DNA from: Cupriavidus pampae
Lineage (GTDB): Bacteria; Pseudomonadota; Gammaproteobacteria; Burkholderiales; Burkholderiaceae
Length of the DNA stretch: 64,000 bases
Assembly: GCF_914271485.1 (NCBI RefSeq)
Contig: NZ_CAJZAG010000005.1
Span: 434,001-498,000 of the forward strand
Direction of reading: 5' to 3'
Position numbers and translations under genes: made by a program. Each line of letters starts with the position of its first letter. Positions within the stretch are counted from its first letter, which is position 1. The notes below the pieces were generated by a model that made no database searches, was not told the DNA's origin, and was given only the letters and a program-made list of their open reading frames with translations. This document shows, piece after piece, positions 1 through 9,555 of the stretch.

Positions 1-2
1 CC

Positions 3-566
3 AGCGCCGGAGGCGAAATCCCGGGCGCCTCACGCGCCGGCAGAGAGATGAGCGGTGCACTGGGTTATACCTCGGGCCCGTTGACCGTGCGCGCCGTGTA
101 TGACGAGCTGCGGGGAAGCACCATCGCGCTCGACAAGAACACGGAACGTCGGGCGGCCATCGCCGGCATCTATTCCGTGGGCCCAGCCAAAGTCTACGCG
201 GGATATCGGTGGTATTACGGCAACTATCAGACAAGTGAGCTGCGCACCAATCTCTATTGGCTCGGCTTGCAATACCAACTCACTTCGCACTTGTCGACGA
301 CGGCTGCGGCCTACTACACCGATGTCAAGAACACTGCCGCCGATCCATTCAGCTTTGTCTGGCAAACGTCGTATGCCTTCACAAAGCGCACTGACCTTTA
401 TACCGTAGTCGGCTATTCCTGGAATCGCCATGGTTCTAGCCTCGGTCTGGGCGGCTTCGGTCCCTCGCTCACGCGTGTGGCCAATACATTGACCACTACG
501 TCGGAGCAGACCGTCAGCGGGCAAAGCCAACTTGGAGCGTTGATCGGCATCCGCCACCGATTCTGA
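3..566 (+). CDS. Outer-membrane porin, 3' part only
   Basis: The reading frame is open from the left edge of the window, so this is the last 187 residues of a longer gene; the ATG at 48 is internal. The residues read as alternating beta-strands with many Tyr, Gly and Thr (for example AGYRWYYGNYQ and TTAAAYYTDVK) and end in IRHRF. A terminal Phe is the sorting signal of outer-membrane barrels. Size and style fit the general Gram-negative porin family of beta-proteobacteria, trimers for passive diffusion of small solutes. The substrate cannot be told. No intrinsic terminator is obvious in the 230 bases downstream. Confidence 0.85.
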   Translation, partial: SAGGEIPGASRAGREMSGALGYTSGPLTVRAVYDELRGSTIALDKNTERRAAIAGIYSVGPAKVYAGYRWYYGNYQTSELRTNLYWLGLQYQLTSHLSTTAAAYYTDVKNTAADPFSFVWQTSYAFTKRTDLYTVVGYSWNRHGSSLGLGGFGPSLTRVANTLTTTSEQTVSGQSQLGALIGIRHRF

Positions 567-796
567 TTGCATGGCAGCAGGGATGACCTTGGGCCATCGC
601 GCATCTCGGATGCCATCAGGGGTTTCCCTCCGCGTGCATATCAGGTGAGTCGATCGCGCATCATTTCGAGCGACGACATCATTCACCGCATCATGCCTCG
701 CTCCTAGACTTCCACTTAACAGGATGGCGACATGAATCGCCAGGCCTGGCAAGAAAGTTTGTCCGCTTCGGACCACCGACCTCAAGGAGTTTCGCC

Positions 797-1060
797 ATGA
801 ACGCAAAGACTATCGTTTCCGCAATTGCCCTCGCGACTGTATTTATCGCGGGCGCGGCTCAGGCCCGCATCAGCAACCGCGATGGCTATACGGAAGACGG
901 AAAGAGCGCGCGGGCCGCCGCCCCATACCAGGATGGCGCGCGTTTCGACGCGAATTGCCCTCGCAGCCCCTTCCTTGATGGCGCACGCGCCGTAGAGTCA
1001 TACGAGGGCGGGTCACGCCTTGGCGATCGCTGGGCGTACCGCGAGATTGAAAGGACGTGA
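797..1060 (+). CDS. Small secreted protein of unknown function
   Basis: This is an 87-residue protein with a clear Sec signal peptide (Met-Asn-Ala-Lys, a hydrophobic core, then cleavage after AQA near residue 23). The mature part is about 64 residues, charged and polar, with two copies of DGAR and a single Cys. The start is supported by CAAGGAG eight bases upstream. No domain is recognised. Small periplasmic proteins with weakly conserved mature parts are common in Burkholderiaceae and often stress-induced, but nothing here proves a role. It stands alone between the porin and a gene on the other strand. Confidence 0.6.
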   Translation: MNAKTIVSAIALATVFIAGAAQARISNRDGYTEDGKSARAAAPYQDGARFDANCPRSPFLDGARAVESYEGGSRLGDRWAYREIERT

Positions 1061-1130
1061 TACAGGCCGCCCCGGAAATTGCTTCGCTACGGGGTGGCGA
1101 TATCTCGGGGCAGGCATGGGCGCGCGGCAG

Positions 1131-2081
1131 TCAATAGCCTTCACGCGGCTCGCTGGTAGCGTAGCGCAAAGCCATGCGTTGTCCAGGAAGGCTTTCCATG
1201 CTTTCGAACAAGGTATCGATGAACGTCCGTACCCGGCTGGCGAGATGTTTGGCCGCGGCATAAATCACCCACACGGAGGGACCTGGGGCTTGATAATCCG
1301 CGAGGATTTCCACGAGAGAGCCATCCGTGAGATAGGGAAGGACGACATAGTCGGGCGCCTGGGCAATGCCGACACCCTGAGCGGCGGCGTCGAGCAGTGC
1401 TTCGCCATTGTCGATCAACATGTTGCCCTTGATCAATGGATGTTCCGACACCTCCTCGCCATGCTGAAACAGCCATGTTGCGTGCGAGCGCCGTCCTGGC
1501 CGTAGCGACATCAGGCAGTTGTGCGCCACCAGATCCTCCGGCCGCATTGGCGTCCCCCATTCGTCCAGATAGCCAGGCCCCGCCGCGGTGACAATGCGAG
1601 ATTCGTGTAGCTTCCTGGCGATGAAACGTCTGTTGGGCGGCTCGCCTATCACGACCGCAACATCGAAACCTTCGTCGCTCTCTTCAATGATGCGGTCCGA
1701 CATTCGAGTCGAGATCACGAGATCCGGGAACTGTTTCGCGATGGCATTCAGTATTGGCATGATCCAGAACTTGCCATAACACTCTGGCAATACCACACGC
1801 AATCGGCCGCTAGGTGTCACCTTCGTGGTGGCAAGTTCGTTCCTGGCATCGTCAAGCGCAAGCAAGATCTGTTTGCACCGTCGATAGAATGTCATGCCGT
1901 CCGGCGTAGGCCCAACATTGCGCGTCGTCCGCTCCAGCAGCTTGACGCCAAGTTCATTCTCTAGCCTCGCGATCGATTTGCTAACCGATGACGTCGACAG
2001 TCCCAATGCCGTCGCACATTTCGTGAAGCTATTCAGTTCGACCGTCTTTACAAAGACCCCAATCAGCCCGAACTGTTCCAT
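1131..2081 (-). CDS. LysR-family transcriptional regulator
   Basis: This 316-residue protein has the standard LysR layout. The N-terminal winged helix-turn-helix (about residues 1-62) includes SFTKCATALGLSTSSVSKSI. The rest is a periplasmic-binding-protein-like co-inducer domain (about 90-300). The variant with FVKTVELNSFTKCA belongs to the large group that controls SDR and oxidoreductase genes. AAGGAGAG sits about eight bases before the ATG. It lies 38 bp downstream of the SDR gene on the same strand, so the two are probably co-transcribed. The ligand is unknown. Confidence 0.9.
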   Translation of the reverse strand: MEQFGLIGVFVKTVELNSFTKCATALGLSTSSVSKSIARLENELGVKLLERTTRNVGPTPDGMTFYRRCKQILLALDDARNELATTKVTPSGRLRVVLPECYGKFWIMPILNAIAKQFPDLVISTRMSDRIIEESDEGFDVAVVIGEPPNRRFIARKLHESRIVTAAGPGYLDEWGTPMRPEDLVAHNCLMSLRPGRRSHATWLFQHGEEVSEHPLIKGNMLIDNGEALLDAAAQGVGIAQAPDYVVLPYLTDGSLVEILADYQAPGPSVWVIYAAAKHLASRVRTFIDTLFESMESLPGQRMALRYATSEPREGY

Positions 2082-2119
2082 CTGCCATCTCTCCTTGTTG
2101 CGGTTGCCTGCAATGCCGA

Positions 2120-2830
2120 TCAGTGGCCGGCGCTCATGCCACCATCGACGTGCATGATCTCTCCCGTGATGAAAGGCGCTTGCTCGAGAAACATCACGGC
2201 TTCGGCAACGTCCCGCATCTCGCCCATACGCCCAAGGGGATGCAGCCCGGCGAGTGCTGCGTAGGATTCCGGGGAATGCATTGGCGTCAGGATCATGCCG
2301 GGTGCAACGGCATTCACGCGAATCCCTACCTTGGCGTACTCCACTGCCAGTGAGCGGGTTGCGGCGTTGATCCCGCCTTTTGTCAGCGAAGCGAGCATGC
2401 AGGGAACACCGGCGAGCGCGTGGTCGACCAACGTTGTGGTGATGCTTACAACGTGCCCGCCATGGCCTTGCTTCATCATCTGTTCGATGACACGCTGCGT
2501 AATCAGGAAGAATCCCCGCGCGTTCGTCCCGGTAACAGCGTCGTAGTCATCGATGGTGTACTGAGTAAACGGCTTGGCGATGAAAATTCCCGCGTTGTTG
2601 ACCAGCGAATCGATACGTCCGAATGCTTCGATTGCCGCCTTCACAATTGCTTCGGCCGTCGCCGGGTGACCAATGTCACCGGGCACGGCGAGAATGTCCG
2701 CATCATGCGAGGCCTGGACATTTCGCGAGTTGGCTACCACACGATAGCCGTTTTCGCGGTACGACCTCACCAACTGAGCGCCAATTCCCTGCGATGCCCC
2801 CGTAATCACAACCACTTTCCGTGATGACAT
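2120..2830 (-). CDS. SDR-family NAD(P)-dependent oxidoreductase
   Basis: This is a classical short-chain dehydrogenase of 236 residues. The cofactor motif TGASQGIG is near residue 10 and NNAG near 75. The usual catalytic Ser-Tyr-Lys is not typical: the segment after the serine reads LASLTKGGINAATR, with Leu-Thr-Lys where Tyr-x-x-x-Lys is expected, so the active-site Tyr looks replaced. The C-terminus GEIMHVDGGMSAGH is typical. The ATG at 2830 was chosen over an upstream start at 2878 because GGAGACG sits just before it and because the Rossmann strand begins right after. It is divergent from the chemoreceptor gene, with shared GTAACCTAC boxes between them. The substrate is unknown. Confidence 0.88.
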   Translation of the reverse strand: MSSRKVVVITGASQGIGAQLVRSYRENGYRVVANSRNVQASHDADILAVPGDIGHPATAEAIVKAAIEAFGRIDSLVNNAGIFIAKPFTQYTIDDYDAVTGTNARGFFLITQRVIEQMMKQGHGGHVVSITTTLVDHALAGVPCMLASLTKGGINAATRSLAVEYAKVGIRVNAVAPGMILTPMHSPESYAALAGLHPLGRMGEMRDVAEAVMFLEQAPFITGEIMHVDGGMSAGH

Positions 2831-2884
2831 TTTGTTCGTCTCCGCATTGCGGCCATTACGCCGCGCTACTTGAATCACATAACC

Positions 2885-2914
2885 GTTAAGTAACCTACAT
2901 ACAGGTAGTTAAAC
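2885..2914. promoter_or_regulatory. GTAACCTAC-type box, site 1
   Basis: GTTAAGTAACCTAC (2885-2898) is followed by AGGTAGTTAAAC. GTAACCTAC recurs at 2990, 8445 and (inverted) 11646, and TAACCTACC is inverted at 10094. This copy lies 55-85 bp upstream of the SDR start and could also serve the divergent chemoreceptor. The role as an operator is inferred from recurrence and position. Confidence 0.5.
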
Positions 2915-2989
2915 GGATCTATGTTATCTGCGTTAAGTACAAATTTTCACTAAATTTAGCAGCACACCCGGCTAAACCATCCGAAGAGA

Positions 2990-3004
2990 GTAACCTACGT
3001 TAGA
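2990..3004. promoter_or_regulatory. GTAACCTAC-type box, site 2
   Basis: GTAACCTACGTTAGA contains the shared word GTAACCTAC, and TAAC and GTTA form an inverted pair four bases apart. It lies about 70-85 bp upstream of the chemoreceptor start, where an activator or sigma-factor contact could sit. The function is inferred. Confidence 0.45.
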
Positions 3005-3074
3005 TTGTTTGCCAAGTTATTGCTACGAGTGTACGCTTACCGGATAAATTTTCGTGCGTTTACGGAGCGGTTAC

Positions 3075-4688
3075 ATGTCAATTTCGAGAAGCTTGCTGAT
3101 AACTCTGACCACGGCACTTGGTGCACTACTTTTTGCCGGGATATTCGGGTTACAGCAGCTTAAGTCTGCCAACGAACGGTTTACGTATCTTCAGGACAAG
3201 GTCATACCGACTTTCCTGAGTACGAGCGACGTCATTTCCGAGTTATCGGAACTACGTGCGGCCACCCTCTCTGCCGCACTTTCAACAGACCCCGATCAGC
3301 GCCGTCTGCGCAACGAACGCATACGTTCTGCCTACGCCCATCTGGATGCGCTGTTGGCTGACCTGACGAGCGGGCCGTCACTCAACGAGAGCGACCGTGC
3401 ATTCCGTCATGACGTGACGAGATCGTTCGCCGCATATCGAACCGCCCAGCAGCGATTCACAGAGGACGCCGCGACGCGCGTGGGCGACGACCGCACACAT
3501 TCGCTGGCATCGCTGTCGTCCGCAACCCGGGATCTGGTCAGCGCGGTCACAAAGCTCAACAGCTATGAGAAGGAGCAAGCCTCTCGCCTGGAGAAAGACA
3601 ACGATCGCGCGGCAAGGCTTTCGTTCCGACTATTGCTCTCCCTCACGTTGGCCGGCGCCGCAGTGGCTGCGGCCTTGGGTTGGAAGATATTCTTCAGCCT
3701 GAACCGTGGCCTGAGCGAAATCCAAGGGACGATCGAGGCGACTCAAGCTTCGCTTGACCTACGTCATCGCGCGCGCGTGCTGGCTTCCGACGAGATCGGG
3801 AAGACCGCTGGAGCTTTCAACCGACTGGTGCAGCGAATCGGTGAAGCGCTAGTGGCAGTCCGCGTATCCTCTGACGCCGTCGGTTCGGCAGGAGCCCAGA
3901 TTGCGGATGTGAATGCCGAGCTGGCAACGCGGATCGAACATCAAGCCGCATCACTGGAAGAGACCGCTGCCACGATCGAGCAGTTGACGTCGGCGGTCAG
4001 ACTGACCAATGAGAATGCAAGGCGAGTGAGCGACCTTGCCAAAGAGGCACGACTCATTGCCGAACGCGGCCGCTCGGCAGTCACCAGTGTCTTGAACACC
4101 ATGCAGCAACTGGAGGAGCATTCCGGTCAGGTCGGACAGATTACAGGGGTCATCGAGGGCATTGCATTCCAGACTAATATCCTGGCATTGAATGCCGCCG
4201 TGGAGGCCGCACGCGCGGGAGAGCACGGCAAGGGATTCGCTGTCGTTGCGGGCGAAGTGCGCAGTCTGGCCAACAGGGCGTCTACTTCGGCGAGGGAAAT
4301 CAGGGAGCTGATTGCGGTATCCGCGGAACACACGAAGCAGGGGTCGGAGCGAGCCGGCGCCGCTGGCCGGAGAATGGACGAGGTCAACGAAGCCGCGGCA
4401 TCCGTCTCGGCACTCATCGACCAGATAGCGGATGCCTCCAATGAACAAAGCCTGGGCATCGAGCAGGTGAACGCCACAGTGACCGAGATGGACCGGGTGG
4501 TCCAGCAGACCGCATCGCTCGTCCAGGAAGCAGCAGCTGCGGCGATACTGATGAGAGATCAGGGACGAGACCTTGCGCGCGTCGTAGGCGCGTTCATTCT
4601 GGAGGCGCGAGAGCCATCCACCCTCGAGCTGCGTAGAGTTGACGATTCCGGTTTCCCAGCCTCGCACGCGCTTTCGGCGCCCACCTAA
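3075..4688 (+). CDS. Methyl-accepting chemotaxis protein
   Basis: This is a 537-residue inner-membrane chemoreceptor. TM1 (about 8-27) is followed by a periplasmic helical sensor of about 150 residues with alanine- and charge-rich helices (four-helix-bundle type). TM2 (about 185-205) leads to a HAMP domain and a cytoplasmic signalling hairpin. The hairpin tip carries the hallmark [19 protein letters not shown] followed by [15 protein letters not shown]. There is no C-terminal pentapeptide tether for CheR/CheB. The ATG at 3075 has GGAG seven bases upstream and is preferred to a GTG at 3054. An AraC-type gene follows after 24 bp. The ligand is unknown. Confidence 0.93.
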   Translation: MSISRSLLITLTTALGALLFAGIFGLQQLKSANERFTYLQDKVIPTFLSTSDVISELSELRAATLSAALSTDPDQRRLRNERIRSAYAHLDALLADLTSGPSLNESDRAFRHDVTRSFAAYRTAQQRFTEDAATRVGDDRTHSLASLSSATRDLVSAVTKLNSYEKEQASRLEKDNDRAARLSFRLLLSLTLAGAAVAAALGWKIFFSLNRGLSEIQGTIEATQASLDLRHRARVLASDEIGKTAGAFNRLVQRIGEALVAVRVSSDAVGSAGAQIADVNAELATRIEHQAASLEETAATIEQLTSAVRLTNENARRVSDLAKEARLIAERGRSAVTSVLNTMQQLEEHSGQVGQITGVIEGIAFQTNILALNAAVEAARAGEHGKGFAVVAGEVRSLANRASTSAREIRELIAVSAEHTKQGSERAGAAGRRMDEVNEAAASVSALIDQIADASNEQSLGIEQVNATVTEMDRVVQQTASLVQEAAAAAILMRDQGRDLARVVGAFILEAREPSTLELRRVDDSGFPASHALSAPT

Positions 4689-4712
4689 TCATGCACAACA
4701 GGAGTTCCGTGG

Positions 4713-5663
4713 ATGGACTGGCTTAGTCATCTTCTCGACATCATGCGGGTGAAAGGCCGCCTGGAGGTTCGATGCCTCTACGGCAGCCCGTGGCGCGTGA
4801 ACTACGAACAATCCTCGGCGGGGGAGATGCCATTCCACGTCATCGTGTCCGGCTCCGCAGTACTCGAAGACGGCAATGCACGCCATCCATTGCAGGCGGG
4901 CGACGTCGTCATGCTGTCGTACGGCTCCGCGCACGCCCTGCATGACGGAAGCGGCAAGGACCCTTTGAATGCGCGCAAGCGGGACGTTTCCAACATTATC
5001 GTCAGCGAGAATCGGGGGAGCGGCGAGCGCCTGGAAATGCTGTGTGGCCGCTTCGTCGTGGATCCTCAGCACGAGCGGCTTATACGGAACTACTTACCGT
5101 CCGCGCTGATCGTGCGGGCCGGCGTGGGGTCGACGGACGGTAGTGCGACGGATACTGCAGCCAAGGTCATCGGTCTTGTCGGCTTGATGCGGGGCGAATC
5201 GGCGATCGACGGCCTCGGCGGGCTGGCGATGCTGAACGGCCTCTCGTCGGCGCTGTTCGCCCTCGTTTTGCGCCTCGCCAGCGAATCGGAGGCACCGCCC
5301 GTCGGTTTGCTGTCGCTGGCAGGACATCCGAGACTGGCGCCAGCGCTGATGGCGATGTTCGATCAGCCGGCGTTCCCATGGACATTGCCCGCGCTGGCGG
5401 AACGCTGCAACATGTCTCGCGCAACCCTGGCCCGACACTTCCAGGAGAAGGTCGGTCGCTCCGCAAGCGATCTTCTCACCGACATCCGCATGACCATGGC
5501 TGCGGGCGCCTTGCGAAAACCTTCCATGTCCACGGATGCGGTTGCCGAACTTGTCGGATATCAATCGATCGCGGCATTCCGGCGGGCGTTCAAGGATCAC
5601 ATGGGGCATACCCCCGCGGAATGGCGTCGGATGGAAACCGGGATGCCGGAAGAGGATAGTTGA
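4713..5663 (+). CDS. AraC-family regulator with cupin sensor domain
   Basis: This 316-residue regulator has an N-terminal cupin-type ligand domain (Cupin_6 style, about residues 5-190; QAGDVVMLSYGSAH is a cupin strand). The C-terminal AraC double helix-turn-helix (about 210-305) contains LAERCNMSRATLARHF and the second helix pair ending in FRRAFKDHMGHTPAEWRR. AGGAG lies about eight bases before the ATG. It follows the chemoreceptor by 24 bp and faces the end of the large cytochrome-like lipoprotein gene. Relatives usually control a neighbouring oxidoreductase. The inducer is unknown. Confidence 0.9.
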   Translation: MDWLSHLLDIMRVKGRLEVRCLYGSPWRVNYEQSSAGEMPFHVIVSGSAVLEDGNARHPLQAGDVVMLSYGSAHALHDGSGKDPLNARKRDVSNIIVSENRGSGERLEMLCGRFVVDPQHERLIRNYLPSALIVRAGVGSTDGSATDTAAKVIGLVGLMRGESAIDGLGGLAMLNGLSSALFALVLRLASESEAPPVGLLSLAGHPRLAPALMAMFDQPAFPWTLPALAERCNMSRATLARHFQEKVGRSASDLLTDIRMTMAAGALRKPSMSTDAVAELVGYQSIAAFRRAFKDHMGHTPAEWRRMETGMPEEDS

Positions 5664-5752
5664 CCGGCGCGGTATGGCCCACAGACTCGCTTGAGTAATC
5701 CCGACGATCGCGCCTTGCACGACCGTCGGGGCCCCACGAACGTCCCAGCCAA

Positions 5753-8404
5753 TCAAGGCCAGAGACGCCCGACCCAATCCGACCACTTCTGCACGCGAGC
5801 GGGATCCGCGCCGAGCTGACTCGCCTTCCACACCCCGTATTGCTGCAACTGCTCCTGCGGCGCGCGCGCGTACATATCAGTGTTCATGGCAAATCCACCG
5901 CGCGTAGAGGTCGCCAGAGGTCGCTTGGCTCGATCGACGCAGAAAGCGAAGCCCGCAGTGGGTTCACTTTCTCCGAGATCCATGTTGGCTGGGTCACACC
6001 GTCGCCACGCGGCAGGGTCGGTATCGGTGTAGAGCGCATTGAACTGCTTGATATAGCCATTGAGTATCCTCAGGTAGAGTCCCGGCGCAAGGTCATCTAA
6101 CCGCGCGAATGGCGTGATCGAGGTACCAAAATTGACCGTGGCCTTGTCCATCGCCTGCGTGGGCGTGAGATGCTTCAGGGTCTGCGCCCTGCCGAACCGC
6201 CCACGGTTATTGATAAGGCTGCCCGGATCCGTAGCGACATAAAGCGGGATCGCGTTATTGACGTATTGAGCCGCCTTGATTTGGGTCTGGAGTAGCCGGG
6301 TTGTGCTCAACATCGACGCATTCTTCTCGGCGGCGCCCGACGTCCCTATCGCGCTGGCAAGGATGTCGTCGAAGCCGGTCAGATATGGCCAATCCACTGG
6401 ATAGTTCACCCAGTCGCTCTGCGCGCCGGGATTGATCGTCAACTGGAGCTGGTACCAGATGTTCGTCCGGTAGTAGGAGCCCACTTTGTTCCCCGCCTCC
6501 CACGCGAGATACCATTCCCGGGTGACATTGCCCGCGGGATCCCAATCGGTCTGATACAGCATGTGTGGTGCCAGGAAGAACGCGCTCACGGTATTGAATG
6601 GCCAACCTCGGGCCTCCCCTCTTCCCTTCCAGGTGTTGGCTCCAGCGCTGTATTCGCCGATGAACCATTGCTGGTTACCTTCAAGACCGTACGCCTGCGC
6701 CCAGTCCCATTGCCTGATCAGGTTCCAGTGAAAAAGGCTCATCGTCGCACGCTCTATGAACGCGTTCCCGGTGGCCGCCGCTGGCTGGTTCGCGACAGTC
6801 TGGCTCGAGACAAGGCTTGCCAGATTCCGCGCGCCAACCTGTGCGCCGAACTCACCTGCGGGTGCGATGTGGTTGCCACGCCCGCCCCCAAGAAAGCCGT
6901 ACGTCGTCCAGCCAAAGCCGTAGAACATGTCGTAGGCCTCCTTACGCTTGGCAGGCGTGAGGTGGCTCCAATCGCCGTAGGCACCGTTAGGGTTTCGGTT
7001 CGCATTGAGCCAGGCATCGATGCGGGACGCAGCGCCGTTGGGGTCCTGGAAGCTGCTTGCCGAGAAGCGTGCTCCGGACACGAACGACCCGGATGAGTCG
7101 GCCCCTTCCGGCCAGACGTCCATGGGGTGGATCGTTGGCAACCAGGCGTTCCAGTCCGGATACTGCAACGGCATCGCTACCTCGCGCGTATTCAGCGTCG
7201 CGTTCGGGTCCATCACAGCATCGATGTCAGATTGCGTCAGTGCGGGCGTAACGTCCGCCGCATGCTTTCCGAAGATCGCATTCACCGCCTGCGAGGGAGT
7301 CTCCAGCACCGCCCCGAGTCCCGCGCCCGCTGCCCATTCGGCAATCGGCCGGGCATCCAACCCCTCTCCGGGCTGATAGGGAGGATTCCATGGAGCCGCC
7401 TGTGCGACGTGCGGAACCTCCCTTTGCGAGTACCTCAGATACGCCGCAATCTGCCGGCCCTGCTCTTCGCTGAGCCCATGGAATTTGCTGCGCTGGATGA
7501 TGGCGAAGTTGGAGTAGTTGAAATACTGCAGATCTCGACCCGTCGCACTATGGCAGGACGCGCACGCCGCCCTGATCTTGCGCTTCACGATCGATGATTT
7601 GAAGATCGTGCTCTGTGCATTCCACAATGCGGCCCCCGCAGTGACGTCGGTGGACCAGCTCTTACCCGCGAGTTTCTCGGCACCGATATCGGCAAACCTG
7701 ACGGAATTGGTTGCGAGGTTCTTTCCCTGAGCGTCCCGCAGCTCCAAACCCAGGATCCGATAGCCGTTCGACTCTCCGTCGGTGCCGTTGAATCGGAACT
7801 GCACCACATTGCGCCTTGGGGATGCGACCAGCCTCGCCTTCATTGCCGCATCCAATGGCAGAGTGAGACGCACGGTATAGAAGCCCCCGTGATCCAGCCC
7901 GCCTTGCAGACGCTCGACATCTGCTAGGCGCATGTTCGTCTCGTCGACATCCAGCCATGGGATTGGCGACGCGGCGCTATCCACGCTACCCCCCAGAACG
8001 CGCATGCTCGCTTTGACCTTCGTGACTGGTTCGGCGGTCGCTTCGAACTCCGGAGCACCGAAGAACGCGCATCGATGACACATGAACCAGAGTTGATTCA
8101 CATTGGCCAATTGACCGGCATCGACCGTCAGTTCGGCCTGAGCGATTACGGGAGACGACGGGCGGCCGTCCCCCAACACCTCGATTGGCAACTGAAGCGT
8201 TCCGTCTGGTGCTGTGCCCCCCGACTGCGCGTTTCCTCCGCCACCGCCCGCCGCGCCGCCGCTCCCCGTCGTACCGCCCGTACTGGCGGACGTGGGTGCA
8301 GTGGCATTCGGCACATCGGCTTGACCTCCATCGCACGCGGCGACAAGCGCCGAGCAGACCATCAGCGCGACGATCCTGACCTTGTAGTATGCATTCCTCG
8401 ACAA
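5753..8404 (-). CDS. Large c-type cytochrome-like lipoprotein, unknown family
   Basis: This is an 883-residue exported lipoprotein. A signal peptide ends in the lipobox LVAAC (Cys near 24) and leads into a Gly/Ser/Thr-rich linker (about 28-65). A beta-rich segment follows, with a CHRC pair near residue 105. One haem-binding motif CASCH (near residue 285) sits in a cytochrome c-like segment ending in LSEEQGRQIAAYLRY. The following 550 residues, rich in Trp and Tyr, match no family I recognise. The start is a TTG with GGAG seven bases upstream; no ATG fits the signal peptide better. A GTAACCTAC box lies 40 bp upstream. It probably works in periplasmic electron transfer or oxidation, but this is inferred only from the haem motif and export signal. 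Confidence 0.75.
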   Translation of the reverse strand: MSRNAYYKVRIVALMVCSALVAACDGGQADVPNATAPTSASTGGTTGSGGAAGGGGGNAQSGGTAPDGTLQLPIEVLGDGRPSSPVIAQAELTVDAGQLANVNQLWFMCHRCAFFGAPEFEATAEPVTKVKASMRVLGGSVDSAASPIPWLDVDETNMRLADVERLQGGLDHGGFYTVRLTLPLDAAMKARLVASPRRNVVQFRFNGTDGESNGYRILGLELRDAQGKNLATNSVRFADIGAEKLAGKSWSTDVTAGAALWNAQSTIFKSSIVKRKIRAACASCHSATGRDLQYFNYSNFAIIQRSKFHGLSEEQGRQIAAYLRYSQREVPHVAQAAPWNPPYQPGEGLDARPIAEWAAGAGLGAVLETPSQAVNAIFGKHAADVTPALTQSDIDAVMDPNATLNTREVAMPLQYPDWNAWLPTIHPMDVWPEGADSSGSFVSGARFSASSFQDPNGAASRIDAWLNANRNPNGAYGDWSHLTPAKRKEAYDMFYGFGWTTYGFLGGGRGNHIAPAGEFGAQVGARNLASLVSSQTVANQPAAATGNAFIERATMSLFHWNLIRQWDWAQAYGLEGNQQWFIGEYSAGANTWKGRGEARGWPFNTVSAFFLAPHMLYQTDWDPAGNVTREWYLAWEAGNKVGSYYRTNIWYQLQLTINPGAQSDWVNYPVDWPYLTGFDDILASAIGTSGAAEKNASMLSTTRLLQTQIKAAQYVNNAIPLYVATDPGSLINNRGRFGRAQTLKHLTPTQAMDKATVNFGTSITPFARLDDLAPGLYLRILNGYIKQFNALYTDTDPAAWRRCDPANMDLGESEPTAGFAFCVDRAKRPLATSTRGGFAMNTDMYARAPQEQLQQYGVWKASQLGADPARVQKWSDWVGRLWP

Positions 8405-8421
8405 AATAATTCTCCGGTGTT

Positions 8422-8454
8422 CGGTAGTTTTTTAACTGCGATGAGTAACCTACC
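8422..8454. promoter_or_regulatory. GTAACCTAC-type box, site 3
   Basis: GTAACCTACC (8445-8454) is preceded by CGGTAGTTTTTTAAC (8421-8435). The same two words, GTAACCTAC and GGTAGTT, also occur together at site 1. The box lies about 40-50 bp upstream of the TTG start of the cytochrome-like lipoprotein, at promoter distance. An operator role is inferred. Confidence 0.5.
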
Positions 8455-8493
8455 TAATTCCATAACACCGGTAAACCGTTCCTTTGCCTTCTG

Positions 8494-8536
8494 CTAAAAA
8501 AATGCACGATGTAGCAAATAGACTACATCGTGCGTT
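8494..8536 (-). terminator. Intrinsic terminator of the VOC-DUF427 operon
   Basis: GCACGATGTAG (8504-8514) and CTACATCGTGC (8523-8533) form a perfect 11-bp stem with an 8-base loop. Read on the minus strand, the stem is followed directly by a run of seven T. It lies about 110 bases past the stop codon of the DUF427 gene. Confidence 0.85.
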
Positions 8537-8648
8537 AAAAGAACTACCATGAATTAGAAAAATATAACGCTAATAACGAACAGCGTTGATATCAACTTAC
8601 ATTGCAGTAACCAATGAAATTTCTCGAATTAAAATCTAAGTAGAAAAG

Positions 8649-9530
8649 CTATTGCGAGCGATCCATGCCCCCGCGGCGCAGAATCTCATCAGGATCCAGC
8701 GCCCTGTCAACGCCATGCGGTGTCACACTCTGCCCGGGCTCCATCAGCAAGATCTTTCCATCCAGCGACACCACGACCTTGTCCGGCTCGAAAGACACAA
8801 GGTTCGATACCCTCTGGACCTCTGGCCATGCCTGCGGATACGACCATGCGGCTTTCTTGACACCGTCGATGTCGTAATAGCTCGCAAGCCCCTTGTAGGG
8901 GCAGAAGGTCTGGCCTTCAGTCAACACGAGCGCCGACATATCGACGTCATCACGCCGCACATACCATCGCGGAGCAAACCCCGACTCGAACAACACCACG
9001 GGGCGCTTTGTATCCGCAATGACTCGATCGCGGAGCTTTACCTGCAAATGACGGGAGCTATCCCTGATATCGATGCGGTGGTATGGATCGGCGGCATGAC
9101 CCACGATGCGCTCATCTTCCTCAAAGAAAGCATCCATTGCCCGCCAGGCGAATGCCACGCGATTGCGAAACTCTGCGGCGAAATCGGGCGCGGCGGAATG
9201 TTGCCATGCGCTGTGCGGTGTACTGTTTCCGCCTGACGTGACAGCAAACCATTCGGTGCTGCCGAGATCCCGATGCTGGGTGGCTCGCTCCTCCTTTACC
9301 AACACCCCAGAGCGAATATCCGCCACAGGAAAATAGGCGACGGGATAACGCGCCGGTTCGTGGAGCAACAGCACATCTTCGCTATCCGCAATCCATTCAT
9401 CGCGGAACCTGACTCGCATGCGCCTACGCAACGGTTCCGCGAACAACAACCGGGCGGGAATAGGTTCGGGTGCCAGAAGCCGGCCGACCGAGGCGCCCCC
9501 AAGTGGGCCTTGTTGCCATGAGAGTCCCAT
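8649..9530 (-). CDS. DUF427 domain protein (tandem domains)
   Basis: This protein of 293 residues has two copies of the DUF427 fold. The first contains LLHEPARYPVAYFP (about 45-60). The second contains VLTEGQTFCPYKGLASYYDI and ends in a strand around VVSLDGKILL. The ATG at 9530 was chosen because the sequence from MGLSWQQGPLG onward looks like a DUF427 N-terminus, while the 60 residues before it are the antisense of the VOC gene. AAGGT precedes it. DUF427 proteins are small beta-barrels of unknown activity. It is downstream of the VOC gene by 25 bp, so the two are one operon. Confidence 0.87.
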   Translation of the reverse strand: MGLSWQQGPLGGASVGRLLAPEPIPARLLFAEPLRRRMRVRFRDEWIADSEDVLLLHEPARYPVAYFPVADIRSGVLVKEERATQHRDLGSTEWFAVTSGGNSTPHSAWQHSAAPDFAAEFRNRVAFAWRAMDAFFEEDERIVGHAADPYHRIDIRDSSRHLQVKLRDRVIADTKRPVVLFESGFAPRWYVRRDDVDMSALVLTEGQTFCPYKGLASYYDIDGVKKAAWSYPQAWPEVQRVSNLVSFEPDKVVVSLDGKILLMEPGQSVTPHGVDRALDPDEILRRGGMDRSQ

Positions 9531-9555
9531 GTCATTACCTTTCAGGAAAGATTGA

